Shown one piece after another: positions 41,404 to 50,051 of a DNA stretch of 64,000 bases (its first letter is position 1; every line of letters begins with the position of its first letter). The notes beneath the pieces were generated by a model. That model was given only the letters and a program-made list of their open reading frames with translations. It was not told the origin of the DNA and ran no database searches. Where the stretch lies: NCBI GenBank assembly GCA_041393775.1, contig JAWKJM010000003.1:186001-250000 (forward strand). The letters run 5' to 3'. The stretch comes from JADKAV01 sp041393775. GTDB taxonomy: Bacteria; Actinomycetota; Actinomycetes; S36-B12; UBA10799. A program made the position numbers and the translations under genes.

Positions 41404-43749
41404 TCAGGAGGCGCTTGCCGCGACCTCTTCGGCGCTCACCGCGATCGGGCGGCGCTTGGTGATCACAACCGCACCTACGACCACGGCCAAGGCACCCAGC
41501 GAGATTGCCCACCGCAGCGCGTTGCCGTCGAGGAACATCGACACCACAGCGGGGGCGATCAGCAGCGAGACCAGGTTCATGACCTTGATCAGCGGGTTGA
41601 TCGCCGGGCCGGCGGTGTCCTTGAAGGGGTCACCGACGGTGTCGCCGATGACGGTGGCCTCGTGGGCCTCCGACCCCTTGCCGCCGTGGTTGCCGTCCTC
41701 CACGAACTTCTTGGCGTTGTCCCAGGCACCACCGGAGTTGGCCAGGAAGACCGCCATCAGAGCGCCCGTCGCGATGGTGCCGGCCAGGAACGAACCGAGC
41801 GCCCCGATGCCGAGGCCGAAGCCCACTGCGATCGGGGTGAGGATCGCCAGCAAGCCAGGCGTGCTGAGTTCGCGCAGCGAGTCACGCGTGCAGATGTCGA
41901 CCACCTTGCCGTACTCCGGCTTCTCGGTGCCCTCCATGATCCCCGGGTGCTGCTTGAACTGCCTGCGCACCTCGAAGATGATCGCGCCAGCAGCCCGGGT
42001 GACGGCGTTGATCGCCAGACCCGAGAACAGGAACACCACCGACGCTCCGATCAGCAGTCCGACCAGGTTGCGCGGGTTGGAGACGTCGAGGATGCCCAGG
42101 TACTGCGGGGCGTCCTGGACGCCGAGGCCCTGCAGTGCGTCGCCGGCCGATGCCGTCGCCTGCTGGACGGCGTCGCGGAAGGAGCCGAACAGCGCGGTGG
42201 CGGCCAGAACCGCGGTCGCGATCGCGATGCCCTTTGTGATGGCCTTGGTGGTGTTGCCGACGGCGTCCAGGCTGGTGAGCACCTGCGCGCCCTCCCCCTC
42301 GACGTCACCGGACATCTCGGCGATCCCCTGCGCGTTGTCCGAGACCGGGCCGAACGTGTCCATCGCGACGATGACCCCGACGGTGGTCAGCAGACCGGTA
42401 CCGGCCAGTGCCACCGCGAACAGGCTCAAGGTGATCGAACCGGATCCCAGCAGGAAGGCACCGTAAACAGCAGCACCGATCAACAGCGCCGAGTAGACCG
42501 CGGACTCCAGGCCCAGCGAGATACCCGACAGGATCACCGTGGCCGGACCCGTCAACGACGTCCGCGAGACGTCATCGACCGGCTTGCGGTTGGTCTCGGT
42601 GAAATAGCCGGTCAACTGCTGGATGGCTGCCGCCAGGATGATTCCGATGAGCACCGCTGCGATCACCAGGAAGCGCGGGTTCAGCACATCGAGGGTTGTC
42701 ACACTCAGCGCCAAGCGGTCGCGAACCAGCTCGAAGTCGTCGAGCTTGACCAGACGGTCCGGCAGCCAGATGAACGCCGCGATGGCCACCAGGACGGCGG
42801 AGATGATCGCGGAGATGAAGAAGCCGCGGTTGATGGCACTCATGCCGGAGCGGTCGTTCGCGCGCGGGGACACCGCGAAGATGCCGATCATGGCGGTCAG
42901 CACACCGATGGCGGGAATCACCAGCGGGATCACCAGGCCGAGGCTGCCCAAAGCGGCCTGGCCCAGGATCAGGGCTGCGACCAGGGTCACCGCGTAGGAC
43001 TCGAAGAGGTCCGCGGCCATACCGGCGCAGTCACCGACGTTGTCACCGACGTTGTCGGCAATCGTGGCGGCGTTGCGGGGGTCGTCCTCGGGGATGCCCT
43101 GCTCCACCTTGCCGACAAGGTCGGCGCCGACATCAGCAGCCTTGGTGAAGATGCCGCCGCCGACACGCATGAACATGGCCAGCAGGGCCGCGCCGAAGCC
43201 GAAGCCCTCCAGCACCTTCGGGGCTTCGCCCTTGTACACCAGAACCACGATCGCGGCGCCCAGCAGGCCAAGCCCGACGGTGAACATGCCCGCGACACCA
43301 CCTGTGCGGAAGGCGATCCGCATGGCCTTGGTCTCACCGGGCTTGCCCTCACGGGCCGCCGAAGCCACCCGGACGTTCGCGCGCACCGCCAGCCACATGC
43401 CCACATACCCGGTCACCGCGGAGAACACTGCCCCGACCAGGAAGAAGATCGAACGACCGATCCGCTCACCGTTGGTGTTCGCGGGAAGCAAGAACAGTAC
43501 GAAGAAGACGATGACTGCGAAGATGCTCAGCGTCTTGAACTGCCGACTCAAGTAAGCCGCAGCGCCCTCCTGGACGGCTGCGGCGATGCTCTTCATGCTC
43601 TCGGTGCCTTCGTCGGCAGCGAGTACCTCGCGAACGAGTAGTCCCGCCACGGCCAGAGCCAGCAGCGCAACGAGCGCTACGACGATGACCGTGGTGTAAC
43701 TACCGCCCGTCAAGGTCACTTCGCTTACTGCGAGAGTGCCTGCGGACAT
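41404..43749 (-). CDS. hppA: K+-independent proton-translocating pyrophosphatase
   Basis: A 781-residue, 16-helix membrane pyrophosphatase. GFGFGAALLAMFMRVGGGIF and FTKAADVGADLVGKVEQGIP contain the substrate loop. DDPRNAATIADNVGDNVGDC and GDTVGDPFKDTAGPAINPLI are the two acidic Mg-PPi boxes. In VGNTTKAITKGIAIATA near residue 500 the position that is Ala in K+-dependent enzymes is Lys, marking the K+-independent H+ pump class. It hydrolyses cytoplasmic PPi and exports protons. GAGGAGTATTACAC precedes the ATG. Divergent control region from 43750 to 44000 shows no certain promoter. Confidence 0.96.
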   Translation of the reverse strand: MSAGTLAVSEVTLTGGSYTTVIVVALVALLALAVAGLLVREVLAADEGTESMKSIAAAVQEGAAAYLSRQFKTLSIFAVIVFFVLFLLPANTNGERIGRSIFFLVGAVFSAVTGYVGMWLAVRANVRVASAAREGKPGETKAMRIAFRTGGVAGMFTVGLGLLGAAIVVLVYKGEAPKVLEGFGFGAALLAMFMRVGGGIFTKAADVGADLVGKVEQGIPEDDPRNAATIADNVGDNVGDCAGMAADLFESYAVTLVAALILGQAALGSLGLVIPLVIPAIGVLTAMIGIFAVSPRANDRSGMSAINRGFFISAIISAVLVAIAAFIWLPDRLVKLDDFELVRDRLALSVTTLDVLNPRFLVIAAVLIGIILAAAIQQLTGYFTETNRKPVDDVSRTSLTGPATVILSGISLGLESAVYSALLIGAAVYGAFLLGSGSITLSLFAVALAGTGLLTTVGVIVAMDTFGPVSDNAQGIAEMSGDVEGEGAQVLTSLDAVGNTTKAITKGIAIATAVLAATALFGSFRDAVQQATASAGDALQGLGVQDAPQYLGILDVSNPRNLVGLLIGASVVFLFSGLAINAVTRAAGAIIFEVRRQFKQHPGIMEGTEKPEYGKVVDICTRDSLRELSTPGLLAILTPIAVGFGLGIGALGSFLAGTIATGALMAVFLANSGGAWDNAKKFVEDGNHGGKGSEAHEATVIGDTVGDPFKDTAGPAINPLIKVMNLVSLLIAPAVVSMFLDGNALRWAISLGALAVVVGAVVITKRRPIAVSAEEVAASAS

Positions 43750-44000
43750 GTGTAATACTCCTCGGATTTGATCGGATGCCGGGACGGGTCCCCCTGGACC
43801 GGCTGTTCCTCAGTGGTGTCGGCCCCTCCCAGGACCGACCGATGTCAGCGAGTTTACCTATGGGGTGCTTACGTTCTGCTTACGGTCCACGAAGTGTGGT
43901 ATCGCGCCACTGCCTGCGACGTGACCAGCCGCCGGTTCAGTCAGGCGAACACGGCTTCAGGCCGTAGAACACACGTGCGTCCGGCAGCCTCGCGAAACCC

Positions 44001-44369
44001 TCAAATTCTCCAGCTCATGCGCAACACCGAGCCGCCCTCAGCGGAATCGTGAAGCTCGGCGCCCGGCACCAGGCCGGTGATAACGGCTTCCGCGAGCCCG
44101 AAGTCCCCGTCGTCGCGGCCAGCGACTCGATCCACCACGTCCACGGACAGACTGTGGACGTCGTCGACGATCCGGACGGTCACCGGCTCCGTCTTGCCGG
44201 CCCGTTGGTGCCGCACGACGGCACGACCGACCGCCTCCCCCACCGCGAGCCTGACTTCGTCCACCTCCTGCTCGCTCACCCCGAGCCGGCGGGCAGCGGC
44301 ACACGCGACCAGCCGGGCCAGCCGCACCTGTTCGGTCTCCGGCGGGATGGTCAACGAGCAGGAGGCCAT
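44001..44369 (-). CDS. Anti-sigma factor-type serine kinase (RsbW/SpoIIAB-like)
   Basis: A 122-residue GHKL-fold protein. VACAAARRLGVSEQEVDEVR, then LAVGEAVGRAVVRHQ, is the N box (Glu with Asn replaced by Arg in EAVGR), and DVVDRVAGRDDGDFGLAEAV lies where the G1 box should be, without the standard DxGxG. It thus looks like an ATP-binding domain with altered motifs. The ATG at 44369 shares a base with the stop of the STAS gene. Antagonist-then-kinase order is typical of partner-switching modules; the sigma factor they control is not in this window. Confidence 0.75.
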   Translation of the reverse strand: MASCSLTIPPETEQVRLARLVACAAARRLGVSEQEVDEVRLAVGEAVGRAVVRHQRAGKTEPVTVRIVDDVHSLSVDVVDRVAGRDDGDFGLAEAVITGLVPGAELHDSAEGGSVLRMSWRI

Positions 44370-44701
44370 CAGAGCACTGCTTCCTCGACCGTCCCGAACA
44401 TGCCGACCTGCTGATCCACGCCGGTGAGCGTGAACACCTTGGTGATCCGATCACTCGAGCTGACAACTCGCAGTGCGCCGCCCTGTTGCCGAAGTGCCGC
44501 GACCGTGGCCACGATCACGGAAAGCCCCGTCGAATCCATGAAGTCGACCCGTCCGAGATCGACCACCACCAGCGCAGCGTGGGCGTCGATCGCCTGATCG
44601 AGTTCGGTCTGCAGCATCGGTGCAGTGTGCAGGTCGAGCTCACCCACGGCCTCCACGACCGTCGCTGGGCCTTCCTGTCGCGTGCCAACGTGCAAGTGCA
44701 T
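44369..44701 (-). CDS. STAS-domain anti-sigma factor antagonist
   Basis: A 110-residue protein. TVVEAVGELDLHTAPMLQTE opens the STAS fold and VVVDLGRVDFMDSTGLSVIV contains the Ser (DSTGL) that is phosphorylated by the anti-sigma kinase in SpoIIAA/RsbV proteins. ATG at 44701 with GGAGGCGAG just upstream; a 40-residue longer open frame has no similarity. Forms a two-gene operon with the kinase gene. Probably releases a sigma factor on a stress signal. Confidence 0.88.
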   Translation of the reverse strand: MHLHVGTRQEGPATVVEAVGELDLHTAPMLQTELDQAIDAHAALVVVDLGRVDFMDSTGLSVIVATVAALRQQGGALRVVSSSDRITKVFTLTGVDQQVGMFGTVEEAVL

Positions 44702-44895
44702 CTCGCCTCCAGTGTCGCTTCGGCCACTCTGCCAGACAATCCTCTGACTGACCTGCCGAGTGCGAGACTCCGCTTCTGCGCTCGCCACCGGCCAGAAGGG
44801 AGGTGGATCACCTCGCCTCACACGGCACTAGCCGGGAGAAACGCGTGGCCTCCGACAACGGCTCGTGTACTCAGTAGGAGCAGGAGTTGGCCACG

Positions 44896-44942
44896 AGGTT
44901 AGGAACACACGCGTGGTTTCTCTAACCTCGTGCACGTTCTCT
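44896..44942 (+). repeat. Truncated palindromic repeat, copy E1
   Basis: Right half of the palindrome is intact (TTTCTCTAACCTCGTGCACG-TTCTCTA), while the left arm is shortened to GAGGTTAGGAACACACGCGT. It runs directly into the CTAGTCCGAAAATGG module of copy E2, so the two copies are fused at CTCTAG. Confidence 0.85.
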
Positions 44943-45009
44943 AGTCCGAAAATGGCTGGTGTACTCGGTCGCCGCAGAAGTGGGCCGCGAGGTTAGAGAA
45001 TGGTCGCGA

Positions 45010-45079
45010 GGTTAGAGATCGTGCACGAGGTTAGTGAACGCACGTGTGGCTTCTCTAACCTCGTGCACGTTCTCTAACC
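45010..45079 (+). repeat. 70-bp palindromic intergenic repeat, copy E2
   Basis: GGTTAGAGATC-GTGCACGAGGTTAGTGAA, centre CGCACGTGTGGC, TTCTCTAACCTCGTGCAC-GTTCTCTAACC. Full length, with the upstream module TAGTCCGAAAATGGCTGGTG (44943-44962) and the downstream module CGGTTTCCGCCCGGCATTTC (45083-45102). Confidence 0.9.
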
Positions 45080-45284
45080 CGAGCGGTTTCCGCCCGGCAT
45101 TTCCCCGCCTGAACGCCGCGGCCGCCACGCGGTGCTGCGACTTCAGCAGCGGGTAGACCACGTCGTCGGCCACCCACGCCATCCCCCACCTTGTCCCGGT
45201 CATTCGGCACCGGAGCCGACCCCGCGTGCACCCGGGAAGACGCTGCGACCCGCTCCACCAGCCTGAACCCAAGCAAACGTCGGA

Positions 45285-45638
45285 CTACTCCGGCGGTCCG
45301 GCTCTCGCGAAGGCCGTGACCGATCTGGTGTGGCGCGCGGCGAGCACCACCTCGACCTCGACGCTCACCTCGAAATCCTGGCCGACAGCTTCACAGCTGC
45401 GCAGTACCGCCGCGTTCATGGAGGCGGCCCGGCGCGCCGATTCGCAGTCGCCGGACGCAGCGGCGCTCAGAGCAGCCAGGTCCGCGGCCGTCGAGGCCTG
45501 TCCGCGGGCAGCGGCGAACCGTGTGACGCCCAACACCGCGGAAGCCACGATCACGACCAGACCTAGCATCACGGTCAGTACCAGCGCCGCCGTACCCCGG
45601 TCGCACCTGGCCGGGCGAGGACCTCCCGGCTCACCCAT
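45285..45638 (-). CDS. TadE-like protein (helicase/secretion neighbourhood type)
   Basis: A 117-residue protein. DRGTAALVLTVMLGLVVIVA contains a single hydrophobic helix preceded by a basic stretch, as in TadE/pseudopilin-like proteins; the rest (QASTAADLAALSAAASGDCE, RSCEAVGQDFEVSVEVEV) is the conserved Rv3654c-type domain with two Cys. It probably sits in the membrane with its domain outside. ATG at 45638 overlaps the TadE stop by 8 bases. Last gene of the pilus operon. Confidence 0.82.
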   Translation of the reverse strand: MGEPGGPRPARCDRGTAALVLTVMLGLVVIVASAVLGVTRFAAARGQASTAADLAALSAAASGDCESARRAASMNAAVLRSCEAVGQDFEVSVEVEVVLAARHTRSVTAFARAGPPE

Positions 45639-46017
45639 GCTCGACCGGCGTTCTGGCGCTGGCCCGCATGGTGAACCACGGCAGCGCCGCGACCCCTCCG
45701 ACGCGTTGGCGCACCGTGATAGCCACGTCGTCCTCGCCGCGATCGAACGAGACGTCGGCGCCGGGCACGACCTCCCGCACCCGTTGTCCGGCGGTGACCT
45801 CGGACTCGCCACGTGCGACCAGTCGTGCCCCCGTCCTGGCGGCCTCCTGCAGCCGGACCTGGGTGGCACCGAGTGCAACGAGCGCGACCAGGCCCAGTAC
45901 GAGCGGGATGAGGGCCAGCAAGGTGACGGCGAACTCCGCAGTGACCATCCCATGGGATGCGCGAATGCGGTGGCGCAGCCGAACTGCACCACCGCCGCGC
46001 ACGAGCGAACTCCTCAC
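45631..46017 (-). CDS. tadE: TadE-family pseudopilin
   Basis: A 128-residue protein. SHGMVTAEFAVTLLALIPLV has the class III signal pattern: Gly-Met cleavage point, Glu five residues on, then the hydrophobic helix. The exposed part includes GARLVARGESEVTAGQRVRE. Expected to be a minor pilin processed by a prepilin peptidase, whose gene is not in the window. GTG at 46017 overlaps the stop of the pilin gene (GTGA). Counterpart of Rv3655c. Confidence 0.85.
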   Translation of the reverse strand: MRSSLVRGGGAVRLRHRIRASHGMVTAEFAVTLLALIPLVLGLVALVALGATQVRLQEAARTGARLVARGESEVTAGQRVREVVPGADVSFDRGEDDVAITVRQRVGGVAALPWFTMRASARTPVEHG

Positions 46018-46190
46018 AGAACGAACGAGAACGCCTTCTGGATCACCTGCCAGAGGACTTCCTGGACGTCCGGCGAACTCAGCAACTTCACCAGGATCCC
46101 GCCGAACCCGGCCGCCGCCACGGTGCCCACGGCGTATTCGGCGGTGGACATGCCATCCTCAGCTGCCAAGCGCTGAACCACAGCCTCCAT
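46014..46190 (-). CDS. Short Flp-like pilin (DUF4244)
   Basis: A 58-residue protein missed easily because of its size. MEAVVQRLAAEDGMSTAEYA is a leader with the GM^STAEYA processing site (Glu at +5, Tyr next, as in Flp pilins), then VGTVAAAGFGGILVKLLSSP is the hydrophobic helix, ending with QKAFSFVL. A textbook ribosome site, AAGGAGGT, precedes the ATG by 6 bases, consistent with high expression of the main pilin. Counterpart of Rv3656c. Confidence 0.88.
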   Translation of the reverse strand: MEAVVQRLAAEDGMSTAEYAVGTVAAAGFGGILVKLLSSPDVQEVLWQVIQKAFSFVL

Positions 46191-46316
46191 TGATTACCTC
46201 CTTGTCGGGTTGCCCCGGCCCGAACGGACCGGCTCATTCACAGTGCCCCGATGCAGGCCCTTGTGGCGGCCGGCGAACGGATCTGGGGATACCCCCAGCG
46301 ACCGTCCACAGGCTGG

Positions 46317-47009
46317 TCAGAACAGGTTCTGGACCATCGAGCCGACGATCGGGACCACTGCCAGGAGCACGAATGCGGGCAGGAAGCACAGGCCCAGCGG
46401 CGCGACCGCCTTGACTCCTACGGCCCGCGCACGCCGCTCCAACTCGGCGGCCCGCTCCTGGCGCATCTGGTCGGCACACGACACCAACGACCGGGTCAAC
46501 GCCCCGCCCGAGTCGACCGAGCGGAGCAGCACTCTGCCAACAGGCGCCAAAACCGGATCCCCGATGAGTTCGGCGAAGGTGTCGCCGTACGTCGAGCCCA
46601 TCGCCTGGCGTGCGGCGCAACGCCGGAACACCCCTGCGATCGGGTCCCCGAAGGCATCGGCCACGACGGCGATCCCCGACCACAAGGGTGCGCCGGCGGC
46701 AAGACATGATGCCAGGCAGTCCACGGCATCGGGGGCTTGCCGGGCGAGGTCTTCGGCGACTTCGGGATCGACGGTCGACAGCCTCCGCAGACCGACTCGC
46801 GCACCGAGGGCGACCACAACTCCCACGCCGAGCCCCACAAGCCCCCCGATCAGCAAGGCGGCCCCGATGCCGCCCAGCACGGCGGCCAGGTCGGGGGCCG
46901 CCACTGCAGAGCCCCGACCCCTTCTGGCCGATGCCAGCCGCCCGCGCGACCGGCCCGGCACGAGCAGCCAGGCGCCCGCGCACACGAGCACCACGGACAA
47001 TCCGTTCAC
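46317..47009 (-). CDS. tadC: Type II/IV secretion F-family protein, TadC-like
   Basis: A 230-residue membrane protein. The segments after DLARQAPDAVDCLASCLAAG, with GDTFAELIGDPVLAPVGRVL and SGGALTRSLVSCADQMRQER, make the GspF/TadC cytoplasmic helical domain; helices lie at about 5-20, 43-68 and 203-225. GTG at 47009 overlaps the TadB-like stop (GTGA). It forms the pilus inner-membrane platform with TadB. The 126 bases downstream contain the ribosome site of the pilin gene. Confidence 0.87.
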   Translation of the reverse strand: MNGLSVVLVCAGAWLLVPGRSRGRLASARRGRGSAVAAPDLAAVLGGIGAALLIGGLVGLGVGVVVALGARVGLRRLSTVDPEVAEDLARQAPDAVDCLASCLAAGAPLWSGIAVVADAFGDPIAGVFRRCAARQAMGSTYGDTFAELIGDPVLAPVGRVLLRSVDSGGALTRSLVSCADQMRQERAAELERRARAVGVKAVAPLGLCFLPAFVLLAVVPIVGSMVQNLF

Positions 47010-47662
47010 AGTCGTGACTCGATGGAACGGACCAAACCGCGCATCCAGAACACGCCCACGCCTTCGAGCAGCAATGCGCCGGCGAGGCATCCCCACCCCC
47101 ACGGGGTCGTGATGAGGAATCCGATCGGATCGGCACCCATCAGCAGTCCCATCCCGACTCCGATCAGTGGTAGCAAAGCCAACACCCGCACGGTGCTGCG
47201 CGGACCGGCCAGTTGGGCCGCCACCTCGCGACGAACCCTCGACGCCTGTTCCGCGCCGGCCACCAGACGATCGAGCGCGGCGGCCAGCGCCGCACCAGAA
47301 CCTTCGCTGACCTGCCAGAGTGCAGCCAGTGACAGCAACAGCGGTTGTTCACGTCCGTCCTGCCGTAATGCGACGGTCACGTCCCCACCCATCCGGCACA
47401 CTGCCAGGGAGTTCGCGCAGACCGCAGGGTCTGCGGCCGTCTCCACGGCGCGTTCGAATGCAGCCCGCAGCGCGGCGCCTGCCTCGAGTTCGTCGCGCAT
47501 CCCGGACAGCACCTCGATCACAGCCCGTGGCCGCGGCCTGCGTCGAAACGACCAGTTCCGCGACGCCCCGAGCGCCGGTATCCGAAAGGGCATCAACCGC
47601 GACCGCGAGTTGGGAGGCGTCAGCAGGACGGCTCCCACGACGACCAGCAGCCAGTCCGTCAA
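47006..47662 (-). CDS. tadB: Type II/IV secretion F-family protein, TadB-like
   Basis: A 218-residue protein from the TTG at 47662. The start is uncertain: no good ribosome site is visible, and the frame is open up to 47770 inside tadA. A first helix (WLLVVVGAVLLTPP) is followed by the GspF domain (EVLSGMRDELEAGAALRAAF, WQVSEGSGAALAAALDRLVA) and two C-terminal helices separated by a glycine turn (LIGVGMGLLMGADPIGFLIT). Inner-membrane platform protein of the Tad pilus. Counterpart of Rv3658c. Confidence 0.8.
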   Translation of the reverse strand: MTDWLLVVVGAVLLTPPNSRSRLMPFRIPALGASRNWSFRRRPRPRAVIEVLSGMRDELEAGAALRAAFERAVETAADPAVCANSLAVCRMGGDVTVALRQDGREQPLLLSLAALWQVSEGSGAALAAALDRLVAGAEQASRVRREVAAQLAGPRSTVRVLALLPLIGVGMGLLMGADPIGFLITTPWGWGCLAGALLLEGVGVFWMRGLVRSIESRL

Positions 47663-47726
47663 GGTGTCCGTCCACAGGCACGCGACGGGTCCCCGGGTCC
47701 CGCCCGGATCCCACCGATCGGCTCGT

Positions 47727-48866
47727 TCATGCTGCCAACTTCCCGCGGGCCGGTCCAGCCACGACTTCACCGTCGCGGAACTCTACGGCCGAGACCGTTC
47801 GCACAACCGCGTGCGGATCGGGTTCCAGGACCGCGATCCCGGCGATCCGCCGCATGCCGGTCCGATCGCGCGCCACGTGCACCACCGCATGCAGACCCGC
47901 AGCGACCTGGGCGTGCAGACCCTCCCTGTTCAGTCCGGCGGGCAGTGCCAGGGACTCCAGGCGGGCCGGGACGTCGGCGGCACTGTTCGCGTGGACCGTG
48001 CCACAGCCTCCCTCGTGACCCGTGTTCAGGGCGGCCAGCAGATCCACCACCTCGCCCCCGCGCACTTCTCCGACCACCACCCTGTCGGGGCGCATTCGCA
48101 AAGCCTGCCGGACAAGATCACGCATGCTCACAGCGCCGGACCCCTCGGTGTTCGCCGGGCGCGATTCGAGTCGCACCACATGCGGGTGCTCGGGTTCCAA
48201 TTCCGCGGAATCCTCCACGATCACGATGCGCTCACGGGGATCGACAGCCGACAGCAGCGCGTTGAGCAGAGTCGTCTTGCCCGATCCGGTCCCACCCGAC
48301 ACCAGGAAGGCCGCCCGCCCGGCGACGAGGTCGGCCAGCATCGCCACACCGGCCTCGGGGACCATGCGGACACCGGCCAGATCGGCCAGGGTGAACACAC
48401 GCCGGCGCGGCACCCGCAGCGACAGGCAGGTGCCGTATGGACTGATCGGGGGCAGCACGGCGTGCAGCCGGATCCCGTTGGGTAGCCGGGCGTCGACGTA
48501 CGGCGAGCTGTCGTCGAGCCTCCGGCCCGCGCTGCTCGCAAGACGCTGCGCCAACCGCCGCACCGAGGCCTCGTCGGGGAACCGCACGCTGCTGCGTTTC
48601 AGGCCCTCGCCGGCATCGACCCATACCTGTGACGGGCTGTTCACCAGGACGTCGGTGACCGAGGGGAGCCGCACCAGTGCCTCCAAGGCCCCCAGACCGG
48701 CGATCTCGGTGCGCAAGGCTTGCACGACCTCGACGATCGCCGCCTCCGGCAAGACGAGCCCTTCGGCCCGCAAAGCCTCCGTCACCCAGACCGGGGTCGC
48801 CGACCAGCCCTGCGCGGCCAGCCGCCGCCGGACGCGTTCCACGAGCGCCTCGCTGGGCTGGTTCAC
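47727..48866 (-). CDS. tadA: Tad pilus assembly ATPase
   Basis: A 379-residue secretion ATPase (CpaF/TadA family). VTDVLVNSPSQVWVDAGEGL is the N-terminal family motif. FLVSGGTGSGKTTLLNALLS is Walker A, IVIVEDSAELEPEHPHVVRL the Asp box, RMRPDRVVVGEVRGGEVVDL Walker B, and NTGHEGGCGTVHANSAADVP the His box. It powers pilus extension from the cytoplasmic face. Overlaps ssd by 4 bases (ATGA). Length is normal for the actinobacterial type. Confidence 0.94.
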   Translation of the reverse strand: MNQPSEALVERVRRRLAAQGWSATPVWVTEALRAEGLVLPEAAIVEVVQALRTEIAGLGALEALVRLPSVTDVLVNSPSQVWVDAGEGLKRSSVRFPDEASVRRLAQRLASSAGRRLDDSSPYVDARLPNGIRLHAVLPPISPYGTCLSLRVPRRRVFTLADLAGVRMVPEAGVAMLADLVAGRAAFLVSGGTGSGKTTLLNALLSAVDPRERIVIVEDSAELEPEHPHVVRLESRPANTEGSGAVSMRDLVRQALRMRPDRVVVGEVRGGEVVDLLAALNTGHEGGCGTVHANSAADVPARLESLALPAGLNREGLHAQVAAGLHAVVHVARDRTGMRRIAGIAVLEPDPHAVVRTVSAVEFRDGEVVAGPARGKLAA

Positions 48867-49996
48867 CCCAGCACCTCGCGCAGGATGCCCGCACTGGCCC
48901 TTGCCAGCGGGGTCCGTGACCGGTACCCGGGTGGCTCACCGCGCTCCAGCCGCTGATCCAGACCGCGGTCGGCGGCAACCGCGGCCAGCACCGGCAGGCC
49001 CACGGCCTCACCGACATCGGCGCTGGCCAGTCCCCCCGGATTCGGGCCACGCACCACTATCTCGCACATCGACAGTTCGAAGCGAGTGGACATCCGCCGT
49101 GCTGCCCGCACAGAGCGAACGTCGGCCGGCACCACCATCAGAACGCGGTCGCACCTGGCCAGAGCCTCCTGCTGGGAGGCGCCTGCCCCCCGGCCGAGAT
49201 CCACAACGGTCAGCGGAACGCACAGGCGCGCGGCGTCGATCACGGCGCTTGCCACCCCGGCTGGCAGGTCCTCGTGGCCGTCATCGGACCATCCCAACAA
49301 CCCGATTCCTTCCACGTGCCCGATCGTGGCCTCCAGGGAGCGGGCCGGAATCCGCCCGAGCCCGGCGCGAACCTGATCCCAGGTCAGTCCCGAGGCCCGG
49401 TCCGCCCCCAGGATCACGGCCAGCCCGCATCCCAACGGGTCGAGATCGAACAGGTAGGGGGTCCGCCGAGCCCGGACCGCTGCCATCGCCAGCGACGATG
49501 CGAACACCGAGGCACCGGCCCCGCCGCGGCAGCCGAGCACCCCCACGACCGCACCGAGTGCCTCGGACTGGCCTGCGCGGGCGACCAGATCGGACAGCCA
49601 GCCCTGATCACCGGGCGGGTCCACGACGGCTTCTGCTCCGAGTTCGAACGCCAGACGCCAGTCCTGCGCATCGATGCGGCCGAAGACCACGACCCCTGGG
49701 CGACGCGGCAGTCTGACGCCGACGACGGCGGACAGGAGGTCGGCGCCCACCACGACGACCGCCGCGCGAGACCACAGCAGAGCGGCACTGGACACCTCCG
49801 GCTGGACGTCCACGCCGATCTCCGAGGCCGACGCCACCGCCAGCAGCAGATCGGTGCTGTCCGGGTCGTCGCAGATCAGCAGGACGTCGGCGGCGGACCC
49901 GCGCTCGCGAGGACGAACCACTGGCTCTGGGGACTGGTCCTGCCCGTCGGCACGGATCGCGCGCAATGCCACACACACATCGTGGGTGGTCATCAT
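48863..49996 (-). CDS. ssd: Septum-site/CpaE-like ATPase of the Tad locus
   Basis: A 377-residue protein of the MinD/CpaE family known as Ssd in mycobacteria. Residues 35-130 form a receiver-like alpha/beta domain (DVLLICDDPDSTDLLLAV, VVVFGRIDAQDWRLAFELGA). The ATPase part follows: VVGVLGCRGGAGASVFASSL is a deviant Walker A (GCRGGAGAS, no Lys in the usual signature place), PYLFDLDPLGCGLAVILGA, and PLTVVDLGRGAG. It likely positions the pilus or affects division. ATG at 49996 is the first plausible start; the upstream reading has no similarity. First gene of the operon. Confidence 0.85.
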   Translation of the reverse strand: MMTTHDVCVALRAIRADGQDQSPEPVVRPRERGSAADVLLICDDPDSTDLLLAVASASEIGVDVQPEVSSAALLWSRAAVVVVGADLLSAVVGVRLPRRPGVVVFGRIDAQDWRLAFELGAEAVVDPPGDQGWLSDLVARAGQSEALGAVVGVLGCRGGAGASVFASSLAMAAVRARRTPYLFDLDPLGCGLAVILGADRASGLTWDQVRAGLGRIPARSLEATIGHVEGIGLLGWSDDGHEDLPAGVASAVIDAARLCVPLTVVDLGRGAGASQQEALARCDRVLMVVPADVRSVRAARRMSTRFELSMCEIVVRGPNPGGLASADVGEAVGLPVLAAVAADRGLDQRLERGEPPGYRSRTPLARASAGILREVLG

Positions 49997-50051
49997 CGCT
50001 GGTGGCGGCGGCGGACAACATCTGTGGACGAGCGGGCGCGACCGCCGGACA

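Larger units (their letters stand above)
44702..45284. other. Intergenic stretch dominated by two palindromic repeats
   Basis: No gene recognised in 583 bases. The promoter of the STAS gene lies somewhere in 44702-44860. From 44864 to 45125 the DNA is two stacked copies of the repeat: a shortened one (44896-44942) and a full one with both modules. The remaining 45126-45284 shows nothing certain. In other actinomycetes a helicase gene occupies this place beside the tad genes; none is here. Confidence 0.65.

Noticed and set aside
40228..43641. A plus-strand open frame of more than 1,100 codons
   Set aside because: It lies opposite the transporter start, the ATP-grasp gene and hppA, all with clear motifs. 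It is His/Arg/Asp/Gln-rich without domains. It is a shadow of GC-rich codon bias.
44896..45079. A CRISPR array made of GTTAGAGAA units
   Set aside because: Units are inverted rather than directly repeated, spacing is irregular, there are no spacers of constant length and no cas genes.
45012..45276. Minus-strand frames across palindrome copy E2 (73-86 codons)
   Set aside because: They translate the repeat itself; similar peptides appear at every copy (NVHEVREATRAFTNLVH), which shows they are repeat artefacts and not a gene.
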